From NCBI GenBank assembly GCA_963921195.1, contig OY992537.1:76018894-76082893 (forward strand): a stretch of DNA of 64,000 nucleotides. The letters run 5' to 3'. Below the pieces are notes generated by a model. That model searched no databases. It was not told the origin of the DNA and saw only the letters and a list, made by a program, of their open reading frames with translations. Origin of the DNA: Pegoplata infirma. Its lineage: Eukaryota > Arthropoda > Insecta > Diptera > Anthomyiidae. The stretch's first letter is position 1, and each line of letters starts with the position of its first letter. A program made the translations under genes and the position numbers. Shown piece by piece: positions 45,881-58,094 of this stretch.

Positions 45881-46046
45881 GACATGAAAAAAAATGCAAT
45901 TAAAAAAAGATATTCCAAATTGTAACCGTAAAAATTATAAATTTAAACAAACTGACAAAATTAAGTTTTAAACAAATTAAAAGAAACACAATTTTTGACA
46001 CTTCACAAACAAAAAAAATTAACTTCCCGGTGAAAAATGTGCATGT
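45881..46046. other. AT-rich gap
   Basis: Ends with CCCGGTGAAAAATGTGCATG, similar to the CCCGTG-type MITE ends. It is probably the left end of the ATATATG-rich element into which the next insertion went. Confidence 0.4.
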
Positions 46047-46054
46047 ATGATCAT

Positions 46055-46264
46055 TAGAGTGTCCCTTATTTTGGAAATGTTGGAAATGTTGAGACGGTAC
46101 CCCCTCATTTTTTTCCTTTTGACTAAAAAATAACTCAGGAAAAATTTTACGCCCCTACGACCACGCCTTCCCGACGCGACGGTGCCGTAAAGAGCGGGGC
46201 CTTAAAAATCATTTTTCCATACCGTCTCAACATTTCCAACATTTCCAAAATAAGGGACACTCTA
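46055..46264. mobile_element. 210-bp hAT MITE
   Basis: Inverted ends TAGAGTGTCCCTTATTTTGG continue through AAATGTTGGAAATGTTGAGA to ACGGTA, perfect over about 45 bp. ATGATCAT flanks both sides (46047-46054, 46265-46272), an 8-bp target duplication as in hAT; TAGAG suits the superfamily. The core is markedly GC-rich (46150-46200). Confidence 0.92.
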
Positions 46265-46400
46265 ATGATCATATATGCTTCATATATGATTGTTCATATA
46301 TGACCATATACGTAATTTGAGGGCATATGTTCATATATGACATATATGGACATATATAATTTATATGAAAACATATATGTATCCACGTATGTAATTTTTT
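46265..46400. repeat. CATATATG-rich tract
   Basis: Tightly repeated CATATATGA, ACATATATGG and TTCATATATGAC words, many self-complementary. It resembles MITE interiors at 39926-39990. Confidence 0.6.
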
Positions 46401-46591
46401 AAATATATCGACTAAGAAAAATATTAAAGTTCGAAAATACCAATTGTGATTTGTATATTACTCCATTTTTTTTTTTAAATATCAATTAAAATTTAAAAAG
46501 GATCACAAAATCTATCGAAATTTAAAAAAATACACGTAACTTTAAATTAATTGACTATGACTTAAACTTGAAAAAATAAATAAAATAAATT

Positions 46592-46656
46592 ATTGTTTCT
46601 GTAAAGACAGTCGAGCTCAGGCTCTAATTATAATTATGTATTATAATTTTTTGATT
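46592..46656. repeat. solo terminal-repeat fragment of the ribozyme family
   Basis: ATTGTTTCTGTAAAGACAG, GAGCTCAGGCTCTAATTATAA and GTATTATAATTTTTTGA match 38917-38980 almost exactly. No ribozyme motif follows, so it is a fragment or solo repeat. Confidence 0.75.
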
Positions 46657-47060
46657 TGTTTTTTGATTTTGTTAAAATAACTTAAAGCTGAACAAAAAAT
46701 AAAAAGAATTCCAAAAAATCAATTAAACTCCCAATTTTTGTTTTGTAGTTTCAAGATCCTTTTTTGAATTTAATTTGAGATTTATCAATTTTATTTGATT
46801 TTTTTTTTAATTCTAATTGAATTTTCGAAATTTTAGTGATTTTTTTTAAATTTTAATTAAACTTTTTTGAATTCGAATTTATTCTTTTTATTTCAATGGA
46901 TTTATTTAGAATTTTAAGTGATTTTGTTTTGTATTCCACTTTATTTTTTTGAATTCCGATTGAGTTTTTTGAATTTCAATGGATTTTTGGGAATTTCAAG
47001 TGATCTTTTTTGAATTTCAGTTGATATATTTGAATTTTAGTATTCAATGAATTTTTTGAA
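46657..47060. repeat. degenerate TTTTTTGAATTTCAATTGA repeat
   Basis: About 20-24-bp imperfect units with GAATTTCAATTGA and TTTTTTGAATT. Comparable words lie at 49260-49470. Not coding. Confidence 0.65.
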
Positions 47061-48290
47061 ATTGTAATTTCATAACAATCAACTTTTTACAATAAGTATA
47101 ATTGAGAGTTGGGATAAATAATGTATTAAGTAACATACATTTTGTCGCTTCGCCTAAAAATGAGTCATGTGTAGTTTTCGAACTTTTTTTTATTGCATCT
47201 TTAAAAACCCATATTGGGCATGAGTTTACTCGCCAAACCGTTTTTTGATATCTTGAGTGGTTTAAATGTAAGTAAAAGTAGCTGTGTTCGTCATACTAAA
47301 AAAGATCCGAAAAGGAGGATAACATTTTTTGATCAAAGAGTAATAGAATGTGCCAAAATTGACCACTACTTAAGTAATACATTGCGTACAAGTATTTCGA
47401 ATGAATTGTGAAGATTTTTTGGAAAATACTTCCAAAGTTATGCATATTTTCATGCTGTTATCTAACTCCTAAAAGGTGAGTAATCAAGCCTTGTGAAAGC
47501 AAGTAAATTATTTGAAGTCACAAAATTTTAGTGTTTAAAGTACATCATCTTTCAGTGACTTCGATTAATGTCAAAGCTCTAAAATAGTTACAAAAATGGA
47601 AAAGCATGATTTTTGCTTTGAAAGCACAAATTCAGGAATAGAAAATCTTCCTTACTCCGAAAAGGAGATATTGTCAAATAATTTGGTACTCCGGAACTTT
47701 AACAAAATTTAAGTGTCAATTACAATGACCAAACAAAATAAACGAAACTTTTCCCGCATTCGAGATGCCAACTGATAAACCAAATTGTTGGACTGTATGG
47801 ATAAAAGTAATTGGACCGAGTGATAACCATTGTACAATGTTCTCCTGATCGAGTGAATATTCGTTGAATGCCTTAACCGCCTTCCCAACGACCATCCATG
47901 GAATATTTTGCCACGAGGTACTGAATTTTAACATGTAGAACTAGGGCTTTGCAACCACTAACTTCTCGATTTGAAATTTGTCCCTGATCTTTACAATTCT
48001 CCACACTCCTCAGTCGCTGTTGTACGTTTCCAACCAGCTGGTAATCTATGTAAAAAAATTTCATTGAGATTTTCCTCCTTTTCATCCCAGAGCCCGAAAA
48101 TCCTTACCTTATTTCCAAACAGTCTCCTGTACCAGAAAAAGTAATTTAATAGCGATTGAATCTCCTCGCAAAATTGTAAACCAATCCTCCAAATTTCAAA
48201 TTAAAATATTGTTTTTAAAATTTTCTGTTCTGGTCGCTTCCTCACACAAATTAACAATGAAAATTTTATTTGAAATAATTTGAAATTTAT
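47061..48290. other. moderately complex DNA, possibly an old coding relic
   Basis: A lone MITE end lies at 47150-47180. Less AT-rich text runs 47215-48130. Minus-strand frames 47716-47934 and 47873-48085 overlap in different phases and have fairly balanced residue composition (for example WQNIPWMVVGKAVKAF). I recognise no family, and frames are broken within 70 codons. It may be a decayed coding piece or chance. Confidence 0.3.
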
Positions 48291-48637
48291 TTCTCAAAAT
48301 TCAAAAATTTAAATTTAAAATTTTCAAAAATTTTAACATTTGAAATATTAAAATAAAACAAAAAAAAAATGAAATGGTCAGCTGGAAACTTATAGCAAAC
48401 ATCAAGTAGATATGTTTCTAAAACCGAAGACCTCACAATATCCAGAAATATTTGCATGTTTTTTTCATACATTTTTTCGTATTTTTGCCTCCAAAACACG
48501 AATCAGATATCAGAAAAATCGTATCAAATCGCCTTCTCGTAAAATAGGCATTTTAAGTTTTTGTGGACCAAGCCCTCAAAACCGACAAATTTGTTAATAT
48601 TGGAAAAGTGCATATTAAAGATATTCATATGTTTTTT
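48291..48637. repeat. dispersed repeat, left part of interrupted copy
   Basis: From about 48490 the text matches 43280-43440 (AATCGCCTTCTCG, TTTTTGTGGACCAAGCCCTC, AATATTGGAAAA). The remainder resumes at 49964 after the hAT insertion. Confidence 0.75.
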
Positions 48638-48645
48638 ATTCGAAC

Positions 48646-49955
48646 TAGAGTTTTTGTCCCGGGAATTCCCGGGATAAAATTCCCGGAAAATCGACACATT
48701 TTCCAATCCCGGACTGCCGGGAATTCACCCGGGAATTCCCGGGATTTTAAATATAAAACATGAAAAACGTTTATTTTTTATACGGAAGTTCTCTTTTGCA
48801 AAAGCTTTTTTGCAAAATTGTTAGATGTGCTTTAAAAATAGACAAAATTTTTCCAAAATATATAGAATTTGTAGATTTAAAACAAAAATAAATTAATGAA
48901 ATTTTAAATAATCAGGGTATTCACTTCAGAATTTTTTGACCCTTGCAACGGTGCAATATTGCAACATTTTTTTTTTAAAAAAAATTTAATAAAATTTTTA
49001 TTTTTCTATTACCTTTTATATGATGCGTAGTAGCAAGAAAATATTTGCAATTTATTTTAATATAAATACAATTGCTTTTATTTACTAAAAAACAAGCAAA
49101 AAAAGTTGCAATTTTCACATTTCGCAATTTTGCAAGACTAAAATTTCTGACGTGAATTCCATTAATATTTTTTATGAATTATACATACAATAAAAATGAG
49201 ATTATTACTTATTGTAAAAAAAAAAGTTAAGTATATTTTAACAGATGTATTAGCCATTTTCAAATATAATTCGAAAATATCAATTGGAATTTAAAAAAAT
49301 TCCATTTTAAAATTGAAGACTACATGTAAAATTCTAAAATGATCAAAATAAAAAGATATTATTAAAAATTACAAAAACAAAAAATAAATTTTATAATATT
49401 GATTTTATTTTAAACAACTTCAATTGAAATTCGAAGAGTTCAATTGAAATTTTATCAATTGAAATTTAAAAGGTTATGGCCTCTGTCTTTTTGTCTTTCA
49501 GAACTTTTAAAGTCCCATTAAACTTTCCGAAAAATATGTTAACGATTTCATCCCAAGTTTAAATCGAATAACTAAAAGTCAAAATTCCGAAAAATATGTT
49601 AACGATTTCATTCCAAGTTTTAATCGAATAACTAAAAGTCTAAATTATAACCGTTTTACTTTCACCAAACTTTAGTTATGTGAAACTAAACCGATACAAA
49701 TTTTCGGAAGTAAAATCTAGAACACCAAAAATATTCTGAAATATTTTTTTTTTGCTCTTAAATACGCTTATAGCTTATGGCTTTTTATAAACCATATAAA
49801 ACATTTTGATGCAAAAATAAAATCATTGGCACACAACAAGATATTATTGGTTTTATTAATTTAATATTCGACCGAGAATTCCCGGGATTCCGGCAAATCG
49901 TAAGAAATTTCCGCTTTTCCGGGAAATGAAAAAGTCCGGGAAAACAAAAACTCTA
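48646..49955. mobile_element. hAT-type non-autonomous element, 1.31 kb
   Basis: Ends TAGAGTTTTTGT and ACAAAAACTCTA are inverted, and ATTCGAAC duplicates perfectly on both sides (48638-48645, 49956-49963). The flanks join into a copy of the 43260 repeat. Near the left end CCCGGGAATTCCCGGGA occurs twice; near the right, GAATTCCCGGGA recurs with CCGGG words. Inside, about 58 bp (AAAAATATGTTAACGATTTC onward) is tandemly duplicated at 49525-49640. No transposase frame survives. Confidence 0.92.
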
Positions 49956-49963
49956 ATTCGAAC

Positions 49964-50350
49964 TACCAATAAAATTACCTAACTTTTGCGAGAAATCCGG
50001 ACTCGATACGATTAGCGATACCAACAGGACATGTAAGGAAGTTGAAAATGTCCTCTTTGGCCTTATAAGTTTCTGATTTTAGCAAGAAACTTCCTGTTCA
50101 AAGGAGATATACATAATAAAAATTTTCTGATGACAGATTCGTGTTAAGGAGGCCAAAATACTTTAGAAAAATTTATTTTGAAGTCTGTGCAAAAAAAAAT
50201 ATTTTTGTATAGAAGTGTTATTAAAGATCTAACTATTGATCAATTTTCCAATTGATTGCTCCATGTTTGAACTTGGGACCCATTTTTTGCTAAACGTTTG
50301 TGGGGTATTTAAAAATGTCGGTCTTGACTAGAATTTTCATACTTGTTTTC
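49964..50350. repeat. right part of interrupted repeat and a GTCGGTCTTGAC fragment
   Basis: 49968-50110 continues the 43440-43640 homology. 50255-50350 (TTTGAACTTGGGACCCAT, GTCGGTCTTGAC, CATACTTGTTTT) is the end of the repeat family seen whole at 45007. Confidence 0.75.
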
Positions 50351-50653
50351 CTTAAAAAAAAGATTTCAAATTATAAAAGTTTTTCTTACAGAATAATTCG
50401 GCGATTCTTCACATTTAATCAACATTTTGTTCGATCTTGAAAAATTTTTCCTAAAAATAATAAATTTTTTCGTGTGTATGTTTTATGTTTGTCTGTACGC
50501 AGGATAAGTGTATGAGTTCGTCTGTTGTTGTTAGCGTTGTTGTATTGTCTTTATTACAGTTATCTATATGCTTGCTTTCTTTATTTATTTTCATATTTAT
50601 ATTTTCTTCTTCTTTTTGACGGAAAAGTAATAAATTTATTTTCTGTTATGTTG

Positions 50654-50684
<31 letters not shown>

Positions 50685-51329
50685 ATGTTGACTGTATTTT
50701 TCATAACCTTTTGTATAAAAAAATACCATCGTACTATGGTATGATGAAATTTTTGAATATAAAAATATATTTTATTTATATTTTTTTTTTTTTCTGAATA
50801 TATTATTGTTTATGTATTTTATGTTTTATTGATTTGTGGACCTTTTTTTAGGCAATTGTGGATTATGTTAAACATTCACAGTCGTTTTGTGTTTGATAAC
50901 TCAAATTGGTAATTTCCGCTGTTGTTAACAAATTAAAAAGAAAAGCCGTACAAATTTCATTTATAACAAAATAAAAGCAAACAAAAAAATTAATACCGTA
51001 GGATTACATTTGATATTTGCAAAGGTAAATTCTTTGTTAAATAAACAAACCTTATAGCAAAGAGCACTCACATTTATTGATTAACTATTACTTACTTACA
51101 ATTAGACTTACTTATATCCAGAAGGAGGCACGAATAATGACTTTCCGAATTTCGTCGATCGCCGAGCAAAATATTGTTCCTTTTGGACTATTTACTCTAT
51201 GTTTAAACTTTTAGCCAAATCGCACTTTTTTTAACCCGTGCCGCATTGGGGTTTAGCCCTAATTTGTTTTCATACAAACCAAAATTTGTTTTTTATATTT
51301 TTTTTTTGTATTTTAATAAGCCTACTGGT
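50351..51329. other. AT-rich, partly single-copy, no gene
   Basis: Includes a T-run at 50657-50679. 50850-51240 is the most complex part and shares nothing with the window. The phenylalanine- and tyrosine-rich frame at 50525-50797 is low complexity. Confidence 0.35.
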
Positions 51330-51480
51330 GAATAATTTTTTTTTTTATCAAATTTCTTTTCCATCAAAAATATTTTTTTCATATTTTTTTCATCAAAATT
51401 TTTTTTTTCTATTCACCAAATTTTTTTCTTCATCAAAAAATGTTTTTTCATCGAAAATGTTTTTTTTTAGCAATCTTTTT
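51330..51480. repeat. simple TTTTTTCATCAAA repeat
   Basis: Complement of the GATGAAAAAA tracts at 15640 and 19900. Confidence 0.88.
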
Positions 51481-51483
51481 ATC

Positions 51484-51852
51484 CCCCGAGTAAAAATTTT
51501 CTGATATAATCATATATAATTTCATACAATCTTATATGAGGTAATATGCTTCCGTATAAATTTATATAAAATTATATCTATCATTTTGATACGGTTGATC
51601 CACTTTATATGGTTAGATATTGCTCCATATATGATTAGATTCGTATTTTGGTTTTGCTCATCAAATTATATTAAAATAGATATTATAAGATCAATTTGAT
51701 ATAATTAGATTTGACCAAATTCAGAATCAAATTGTATAAATTTTTATATTTTTTTTATCTAAAGTAATACAATTATATATTATTTGATACAACCATTTTA
51801 CGGATCAAATTAGATCTATTTAGTAAAATTAGAATAATGTTTTTACTAGGGG
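51484..51852. mobile_element. 369-bp MITE with CCCCGAGTAAAAA ends
   Basis: CCCCGAGTAAAAA on the left and TTTTTACTAGGGG on the right are inverted with one mismatch in 13. The interior consists of ATATAATTAGAT-like words. Related ends occur at 39869 and 6250. No clear target duplication. Confidence 0.65.
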
Positions 51853-53300
51853 TCTTATTCGAATAATATTTCAAAATAAGTCCATTGATTTTTGCAGTCG
51901 CGAAAATCGAGAAAAATCGTGAAAATTTGATATAACCTTAATCAAATTAGTAATAACCAGGGAAACCAAAAATATGCAGTATCATGTTTTATTCTGCGCA
52001 TTGTATTGATAAATCGATAAGGTATTTATCCGTTTCAGAAGATTTTAAGAAATCTGGCATCGATTTGTTAGAGCATATTTTTGCATATTTTAGCCTTAAG
52101 AGCATATTTTAGCATTTTTTATGTTTAAGAGCATATTTTAGCATAAAAGCATATTTTTAGAGCATATTTTCAATTTTAAGAGCATTTTTTCACTTTTTAG
52201 AGCATTTTTTAAAATTTTTGGAGCATTTTTTTATAATTTTTTGAACATTTTTTTAAATTTTTAGACCATTTTTTCCAATTTTTTTTATAACAACACTTAT
52301 TTTTAAAATTTTTTAATTTTTGTGGGAAATTACGTTGTTTTGACGATTGATTCCCCTTTGGCCAGTTTATGCTTCATATCGGTATGTGAAACTATGCTTT
52401 CTTTAGATCTGAGTGTAGGGTGTATTAATGCAAATATTTTTGTAGAACATATTAACCCTCTGACTACCCCACATAACGGTATTTTTTGGGTCTATTTTCT
52501 AACAAATTTGAAAAAAAAACCGCAAAAAAGGATACATAATTTTTTAAAGAGCATATTTTTATTGTTTTTAGAGCATATTTTCCGATTTTAAGAGCATTTT
52601 TTAAGCGCATAAAACGTATTTTTTAGAACACATTTTTGGTTTCCCTGGTAATAACGTTAAAATATTTCGTAATAACCTTAATATTATCATTATTAATCAT
52701 ACTTTGAATAGTTTCAATATTCATTGAAGGACAACACTGTAAAATCAGACTTTAAATATTAAAAAAAAAAAAAATCAAAAATTATAAATTTTTTTTTTTT
52801 TAAATGTTCCCTTTAAACCACTGCTGTTTCTTACCTATTAGAGGTAGAACAATAGTGTCTACTGAGAATTTGTTGAGATTTTTTCAATGTATTTGATAAT
52901 ATTTTTCTAAAAAAAAAGTTAAACCGCTGTGAACATTTTTATTTACAAAATATTGGAAAATGTGCCGAAAAAAAATTGGATGAATGCAAATATCTCGATA
53001 TTTAGCAAAGATTTCATGCATGTTTGAATGCGTATTTTAGCTCAAGGTAAGCATAACACAAAATGGAACGTTTGGTAAACTTCGGATAAAAAATGTAATT
53101 TTGACAATTTTTTTAAAAATGTTAACTTTAAACCGCCATAGTTTTGGGTGCGATCGCTCAAATTAATGCACGCGAACGGATTTAAATTACTTAATTATAA
53201 TGTTATTGACCTACAAAGACTTATCAATGTGCCACGAAAAAAATCGACATTTTTTTTTTTTTTGTAAATATTAAAAGTTATTGACAATTACTCATATACT
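51853..53300. repeat. left partner of a diverged inverted repeat
   Basis: After removing the hAT at 51958-52647, this about 750-bp text is complementary to 58095-58795. Shared words include GTCCATTGATTTTTGCAGTCG, AAATATTGGAAAATGTGCCG, GGTGCGATCGC and AAGACTTATCAATGTGCCACG. It marks two copies of one dispersed family in opposite orientation about 5 kb apart. Confidence 0.85.
51958..52647. mobile_element. hAT-type non-autonomous element, 690 bp
   Basis: Ends CAGGGAAACCAAAAAT and ATTTTTGGTTTCCCTG are perfectly inverted. GTAATAAC lies on both sides (51950-51957, 52648-52655), an 8-bp duplication. AGAGCATATTTTAGCAT words repeat inside both ends (52070-52270, 52540-52620). The frame at 52322-52591 (contains FVEHINPLTTPHNGIFW) covers the middle; it could be a decayed transposase piece but I do not recognise it. 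Confidence 0.92.
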
Positions 53301-53375
53301 TTATGGGGTCCTAGACCGATATTTTGATGCGTTACACACGGAATGACAAAGTGAGTATTCCCCCATACTGTGTGA
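53285..53375. repeat. fragment of the dispersed GACG-rich family
   Basis: TTTATGGGGTCCTAGACCG, GATGCGTTACACACGG and AATGACAAAGTGAGTAT match 14024-14085. Confidence 0.8.
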
Positions 53376-53389
53376 AAAGTTTCTTGATA

Positions 53390-53670
53390 AAAATCAACAT
53401 TTTGATAACAAATAAAAAGTTTTGATGAAAATAAAATTTTTGGTGGAAAAAAACTTTTTTCATCAACCATCAAAAAGTAAATTGGCGAAAATTTAGTTTT
53501 TTAATAAAAAAAAAAAAATAAATAAAAAAATAAAACTTGATGAAAAAAAATCACAACAAAAATTTATTTTGTAAAAAAAAAAAATTGATAAAAAAATTGA
53601 TTAAAAAAATTTTTGATAGTAAAAAAATTTATGAAAAAAATTTATAAAAAAAATTAATAAAAAAAAAAAT
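53390..53670. repeat. simple GATGAAAA/AAATTTTT tract
   Basis: Low-complexity A/T-rich repeats of the same kind as 15640-16460. Confidence 0.85.
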
Positions 53671-53679
53671 TTTTTTTGA

Positions 53680-53885
53680 GTAAGTACGCATTGAGCCCGA
53701 GCTCGATCTCTTCTCACAGAAAAAAAAAAACAAATAAAATTACTAATAAAATATGTCGCAATTAGGCACGTCTCCGAAACAGAAAATGAAAATTCCTTCA
53801 TTTGTGTCTGCAATTCCAGATCATGCTGGTAACCCTTGTAAGATGTTAATGTAATGTTAGAGACAAAAATTTGAAAGAAAGTATG
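53680..53885 (+). mobile_element. truncated copy of the ribozyme-bearing element
   Basis: GAGCCCGAGCTCGATCT, CACAGAAAAAA, AGGCACGTCTCCGAAACAG and TGTCTGCAATTCCAGATCATG follow 20870-21052 closely. It begins just after a simple tract and stops before the ribozyme motif, so it is a fragment. Confidence 0.8.
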
Positions 53886-55390
53886 GTCATTTAATTTTTT
53901 TTTTTTTCCAAATTAGAATTAAGTTGGGGACCGTTACAATTTTTGTTAAATTGTGTTTAATCTACAGACTATACTCTACCATTGAGGCTTAATTTCAAAA
54001 TGGTAAGTTCTACGATACTCATTTGACACGCATTGGAATGTAAAAATAGTTTTTTTTTAGAAATCCCAAAAATTTGCACTTCTAATAAGAAATTGTTTAA
54101 ACTTTTAATGTGGACCTCTAGTTAAGATCTTATATTAGTTATTTCAGGAGAAAAATTGGGTACTTAATGTTTCCTCTTTTTTTTAATGTTTTGTTTAAAA
54201 TTTTGTGAAATTGGTTTTCATCAAAATACACGTAGGTAAACAAAAATGATTATGTCTTGCGACCCAAGTTTTCTACGAGTTTTAAGGACGTAGATTACGA
54301 ATAAGGACACCAAATTTATAAATTAGCCTTAGATTTTGAGATAATTGCATTTTTTTTTTTAATCTGCTTTGTTATATTTTGTTATGAATTCTTGTTAAGA
54401 ACTACTAATGTTCATATTTAGGGAATTATAAACCTTTTTAACATACACTGAAATTTTGTTTACTATTTTAAAAGCATGTTTACCTTAATTTAAGATAAGT
54501 CGGGTATGCAAGTTCTTCAAAGAAAATAAAAAAAAAATTTAAAAAAATGAAAAAAAAACATTTGTTAAAAAATTTTTTCTGCAAAAATTATTCACTACCT
54601 ATTCAGTATCACTTATTCATAAAAAAGACCAATGAGTTTTCTACAAAAGACCGTTACGATTTTAAAAATCAGACGACTGGTTCCTTAGATATTAACAAAA
54701 ATGCAAAAAAAGTGAAATTTTCCAAAAAATTTGCAATATATTTTTTTTTTTTTTTGCATTACACAAATTTCGTTACATGCTAATTATAATACCCAAGGTC
54801 CATACTTAAAAATAATATAAAGTGAGAGTAACATTTTAAACGAGTTCGCAAGTTATTAAAAAAAATGTTGAAAAAAGTGGATGTTTCCATAAAAATTAAT
54901 TTGCAAATATCTCAAAAACTAAAGCTAACTTTGAAATTTGGTGTGCAGATTCGTAATCTAAGCCCCAAAAACTATTAGAAAAGTCTGAGCATTTTTTGTG
55001 TTCCTCCGTGTTATTAGTAAAACATTATTTTCCATTTTAAAATAATATGTTGTTGAACAAATGTTTTGTAAGATATCCTAAAATAATACCACAAATAAGG
55101 AATATACATTACCTAGTAATGTGTTACATACTCACCACCCGTTACCAAAGTTTGGCTGGGTATTTCTAATATCCAGAAAAGCTGAATTTTTCTCGTTTTT
55201 TTTCAAAAAAAATTTTGTATTTTTTTAAAAAATAAATCTTTTAGTCTTCTAAATTAATATACTTGCATTAAAGTTTTTCATTTGTTAAACACACAGTCAA
55301 TAATAATTTAAAAAAACAAATGCTCTAAATGTGTATATTTAACACCATTTAATAATAATTTATTATGCAGCATCTTGTTGTCAGATCAAA
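53886..55390. other. AT-rich DNA with no recognised gene
   Basis: Words such as GATTACGAATAAGGACACC (54294) and GTGCAGATTCGTAATCTAAG (54943) look like two diverged, oppositely read pieces of one repeat. Short lysine-rich frames are not supported as genes. Confidence 0.35.
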
Positions 55391-55930
55391 ATAGCTTAAA
55401 TTGCATAAAAATATATGTGTCTGCTGTTTTGTCTCCATTATATCCGTATAATAACTAATATGCGAATATGTATGCTACAAAACAATGATGTCCTTCTTTT
55501 ATACAAAATAAATAGAACATACGCACGCACAAAAACATACACACACACATTGGAACATCAATATAAAACGTTAACAGTTTCATTTATTGCATACATTGTG
55601 TATATGCATGGGGTTATATGAGTATTTACGTATATCCCCTTAGCGCCTGTGGCCATTGGTCCTAACGGCTAAAAATTGAGAAGAATTGTGTTTCACTGTT
55701 AGTCCATAAAATCCAATTGAAAATTAGTTATTGTTTACTATTATCGTATATGGAAGATATGCAGCAGTAAGAACAACGGGTCTGCATGTTAAACACATAC
55801 ACAAATGTATAGAAAACCCTGAAGCTCTATTTATACATGAATTTTTTTACTGTTTTCTGTTTACACATTGTTACGCATAACAGTATTATACGCTAGTACA
55901 GGGTTTCTCCAGTACCCGGGTAACAAATGT
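55391..55930. other. possibly single-copy DNA
   Basis: Lower repetitiveness, a short CACACACA run (55536-55548), and GTACCCGGGTAAC at 55912. No gene recognised. Confidence 0.35.
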
Positions 55931-55934
55931 CAAA

Positions 55935-56570
55935 ATGAATCGGAGCAATATTTTTTTCTCTTTTTGTAGCTTACTCCTTGTGATGTGGTATCAAATTCAT
56001 TATACGCCTCACGAACCGAGTACAAAAATGTCTGCCAAGTTTTTCCTCTTGCCAGAACCATTGAATCATGATAATGTTATGCTGTATAAATGGGTGTTCT
56101 TTCCAAAGCAACATTTTTCTAGGAAAAAATAAATAAAAAATAATTTGTCATTCCACGCAAAGCGAATTGAACTATCGGAGAAGGACCCCATTATTTTTAT
56201 ATTGTATTGATCCATAAATCCAGAATCCAGAGGCGTTTTTTTGGGGGGGAGGGGTTTGGCTGTGGGGATACCTTCCCTTTCACATTAAGTTTTTACTAAT
56301 TCATTTATTACACATTTTGCACTATAGTAATACAATTTTATCATCATTTTAATGTTTTTTTTTTCATTCACGCCCTCGAAATAAGGCGGCGCTAAAAAAA
56401 CGACATTTACATCCCCCTGGGCACAATTTTAGGACTTTTAACTTCTTCTTCCATAAAAATGCTTCATTTGCTGAACAAAAATAGAAAAAAAGACTTGTAA
56501 AAAAATTAAGTTTTCAAGAGGTTGGTTAAGTTCTTCAAGGGGAACTTTTTCCCCACCGATCGGGGTAAAA
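55935..56570. repeat. dispersed repeat fragments
   Basis: CCATTGAATCATGATAATG through AAGGACCCCATTA (56056-56192) matches 19490-19622. TTTTTTTGGGGGGGAGGGG, TTGGTTAAGTTCTTCAAGG and GGGGAACTTTTTCCCC (56235-56560) match 13650-13840. Confidence 0.75.
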
Positions 56571-58094
56571 TTAAACTCAAATTGTCAATTTATCGATGAA
56601 TAGGTTCAAAGGCGATAATCTGGTTGAATAATATTGTAAAGAAAATTGATAGCGTTTTTAATCAGCTTTAATTCAAAAGAAAAAAAACAAATCCTCCTAT
56701 TTTGTCCGGAGATATTTTAATTTGACTTAAATTATTTAAGTAAAACCACTTTTTTTAAAGTTAAGAATTTGAATATTCAGCAATTTCTCGACAACTGTTA
56801 TACTTTTGTACTATTGGACATCATTTTCAAATTCAGCGCGAGATTTTACATGGAAAATAATAACAAAAACCTCTGTAAAAATTTGAAAATGAGATTTCCG
56901 TCTATACAAAACGTATTTATTGGGAGGCGGGTGGGTCGTCGGGGACACACAGTGTTGCGTCTTCATGTAAAGAGTGGCCAAAAATAGAAGGAGTTAAGTT
57001 AGAGCGTTAAAATTTGGAACGCTTGTTAAGATCGATAAGATCAAGAAAAATTTTGAATTTGGTCAATATCCGCCCAAGGATTCGTATCCTTCCCATATAT
57101 CCTGCAATTAAAATACGGCATAAAACGAAAACTAACGCTTTTATCTTTATGTTATTTATTGAAGTTATTACCTATAATGCCATTAATTATTCTACAAAAT
57201 TTTGTCCAATTCGGAGCAAGGATACGCCTAGCTCAAAAATGTCCTTTTTTAAAATAAGGTTCAGAAAAAGGGTAAAAATTGAAGTTATTTCATGAAATTT
57301 TGAAAATCCAACTGTTATAATATGCTCAATGTATTTGCCAAAATTTGTGCGGACAACTGCTGCATCTTGGTGTTTTCGTTAAAAAAATTTCCAAATTTAT
57401 ATTCGGGTTGATAAAAAATTGATTAAAAAAAAAGTGGAAAAACGTGGACGAGTTCTTTTGTTATTTGTAATCTACATACTTATACCAATATTTTCTGCAA
57501 AGAACTAAGCGCGCCAATGAGGGCCACAAAAATGGCTGACTATCAAATATGAAATTTGCAAAAAAAAATTAGTATTTTCTTTGGAACTCACTTTATAACA
57601 GCGTTACTTGCCATATGATTAACTTATGTCGACCAAAACAGAATTATCATACAATCAACATATCTAACTTAAAACTTCATTACCAATAAGGTCGAATTTT
57701 AAATGCAATATAATTATTTAACCGTTACAAGTACATTTGGATTTCAAAGATTTTAAAACCAAAATATGATATATTTCAAAAAGTTCAACTTTAGAGACAT
57801 GTAACTTAAAAACTATTAAAGATATCTATAAACTGTTTTGGATTTGTTTTATTTATGATGTTTTCTTAAAATAAAATTCATATAACCTGAAGTTTTAAGA
57901 CATTTAGTTTGACCATTTATGGCCAAGGTCACAACACTGTGGGACATTGACTGACATCTTGCAATACATGCGATAAATGCTTAAAAATTCATTTAAGTAG
58001 ATTTTCGCAATCAAGTAATACAGTTTTTGAGTTAATTAAACTAATTTGTTTTTATCCACAACCACAAAAGGGGCGGCCAAAAAGAATTAAAAGT
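56571..58094. other. AT-rich, no gene recognised
   Basis: Two adjacent frames (56769-56987, 57014-57295) have basic residues but no motif I can name. 57540-57900 is diverged dispersed DNA. GGGAGGCGGGTGGGTCG near 56920 is a rare GC-rich spot. Confidence 0.3.

Noticed and set aside
57014..57295. 93-codon basic frame as a small gene
   Set aside because: No recognisable motif, AT-driven codon use, and dispersed-repeat text nearby.
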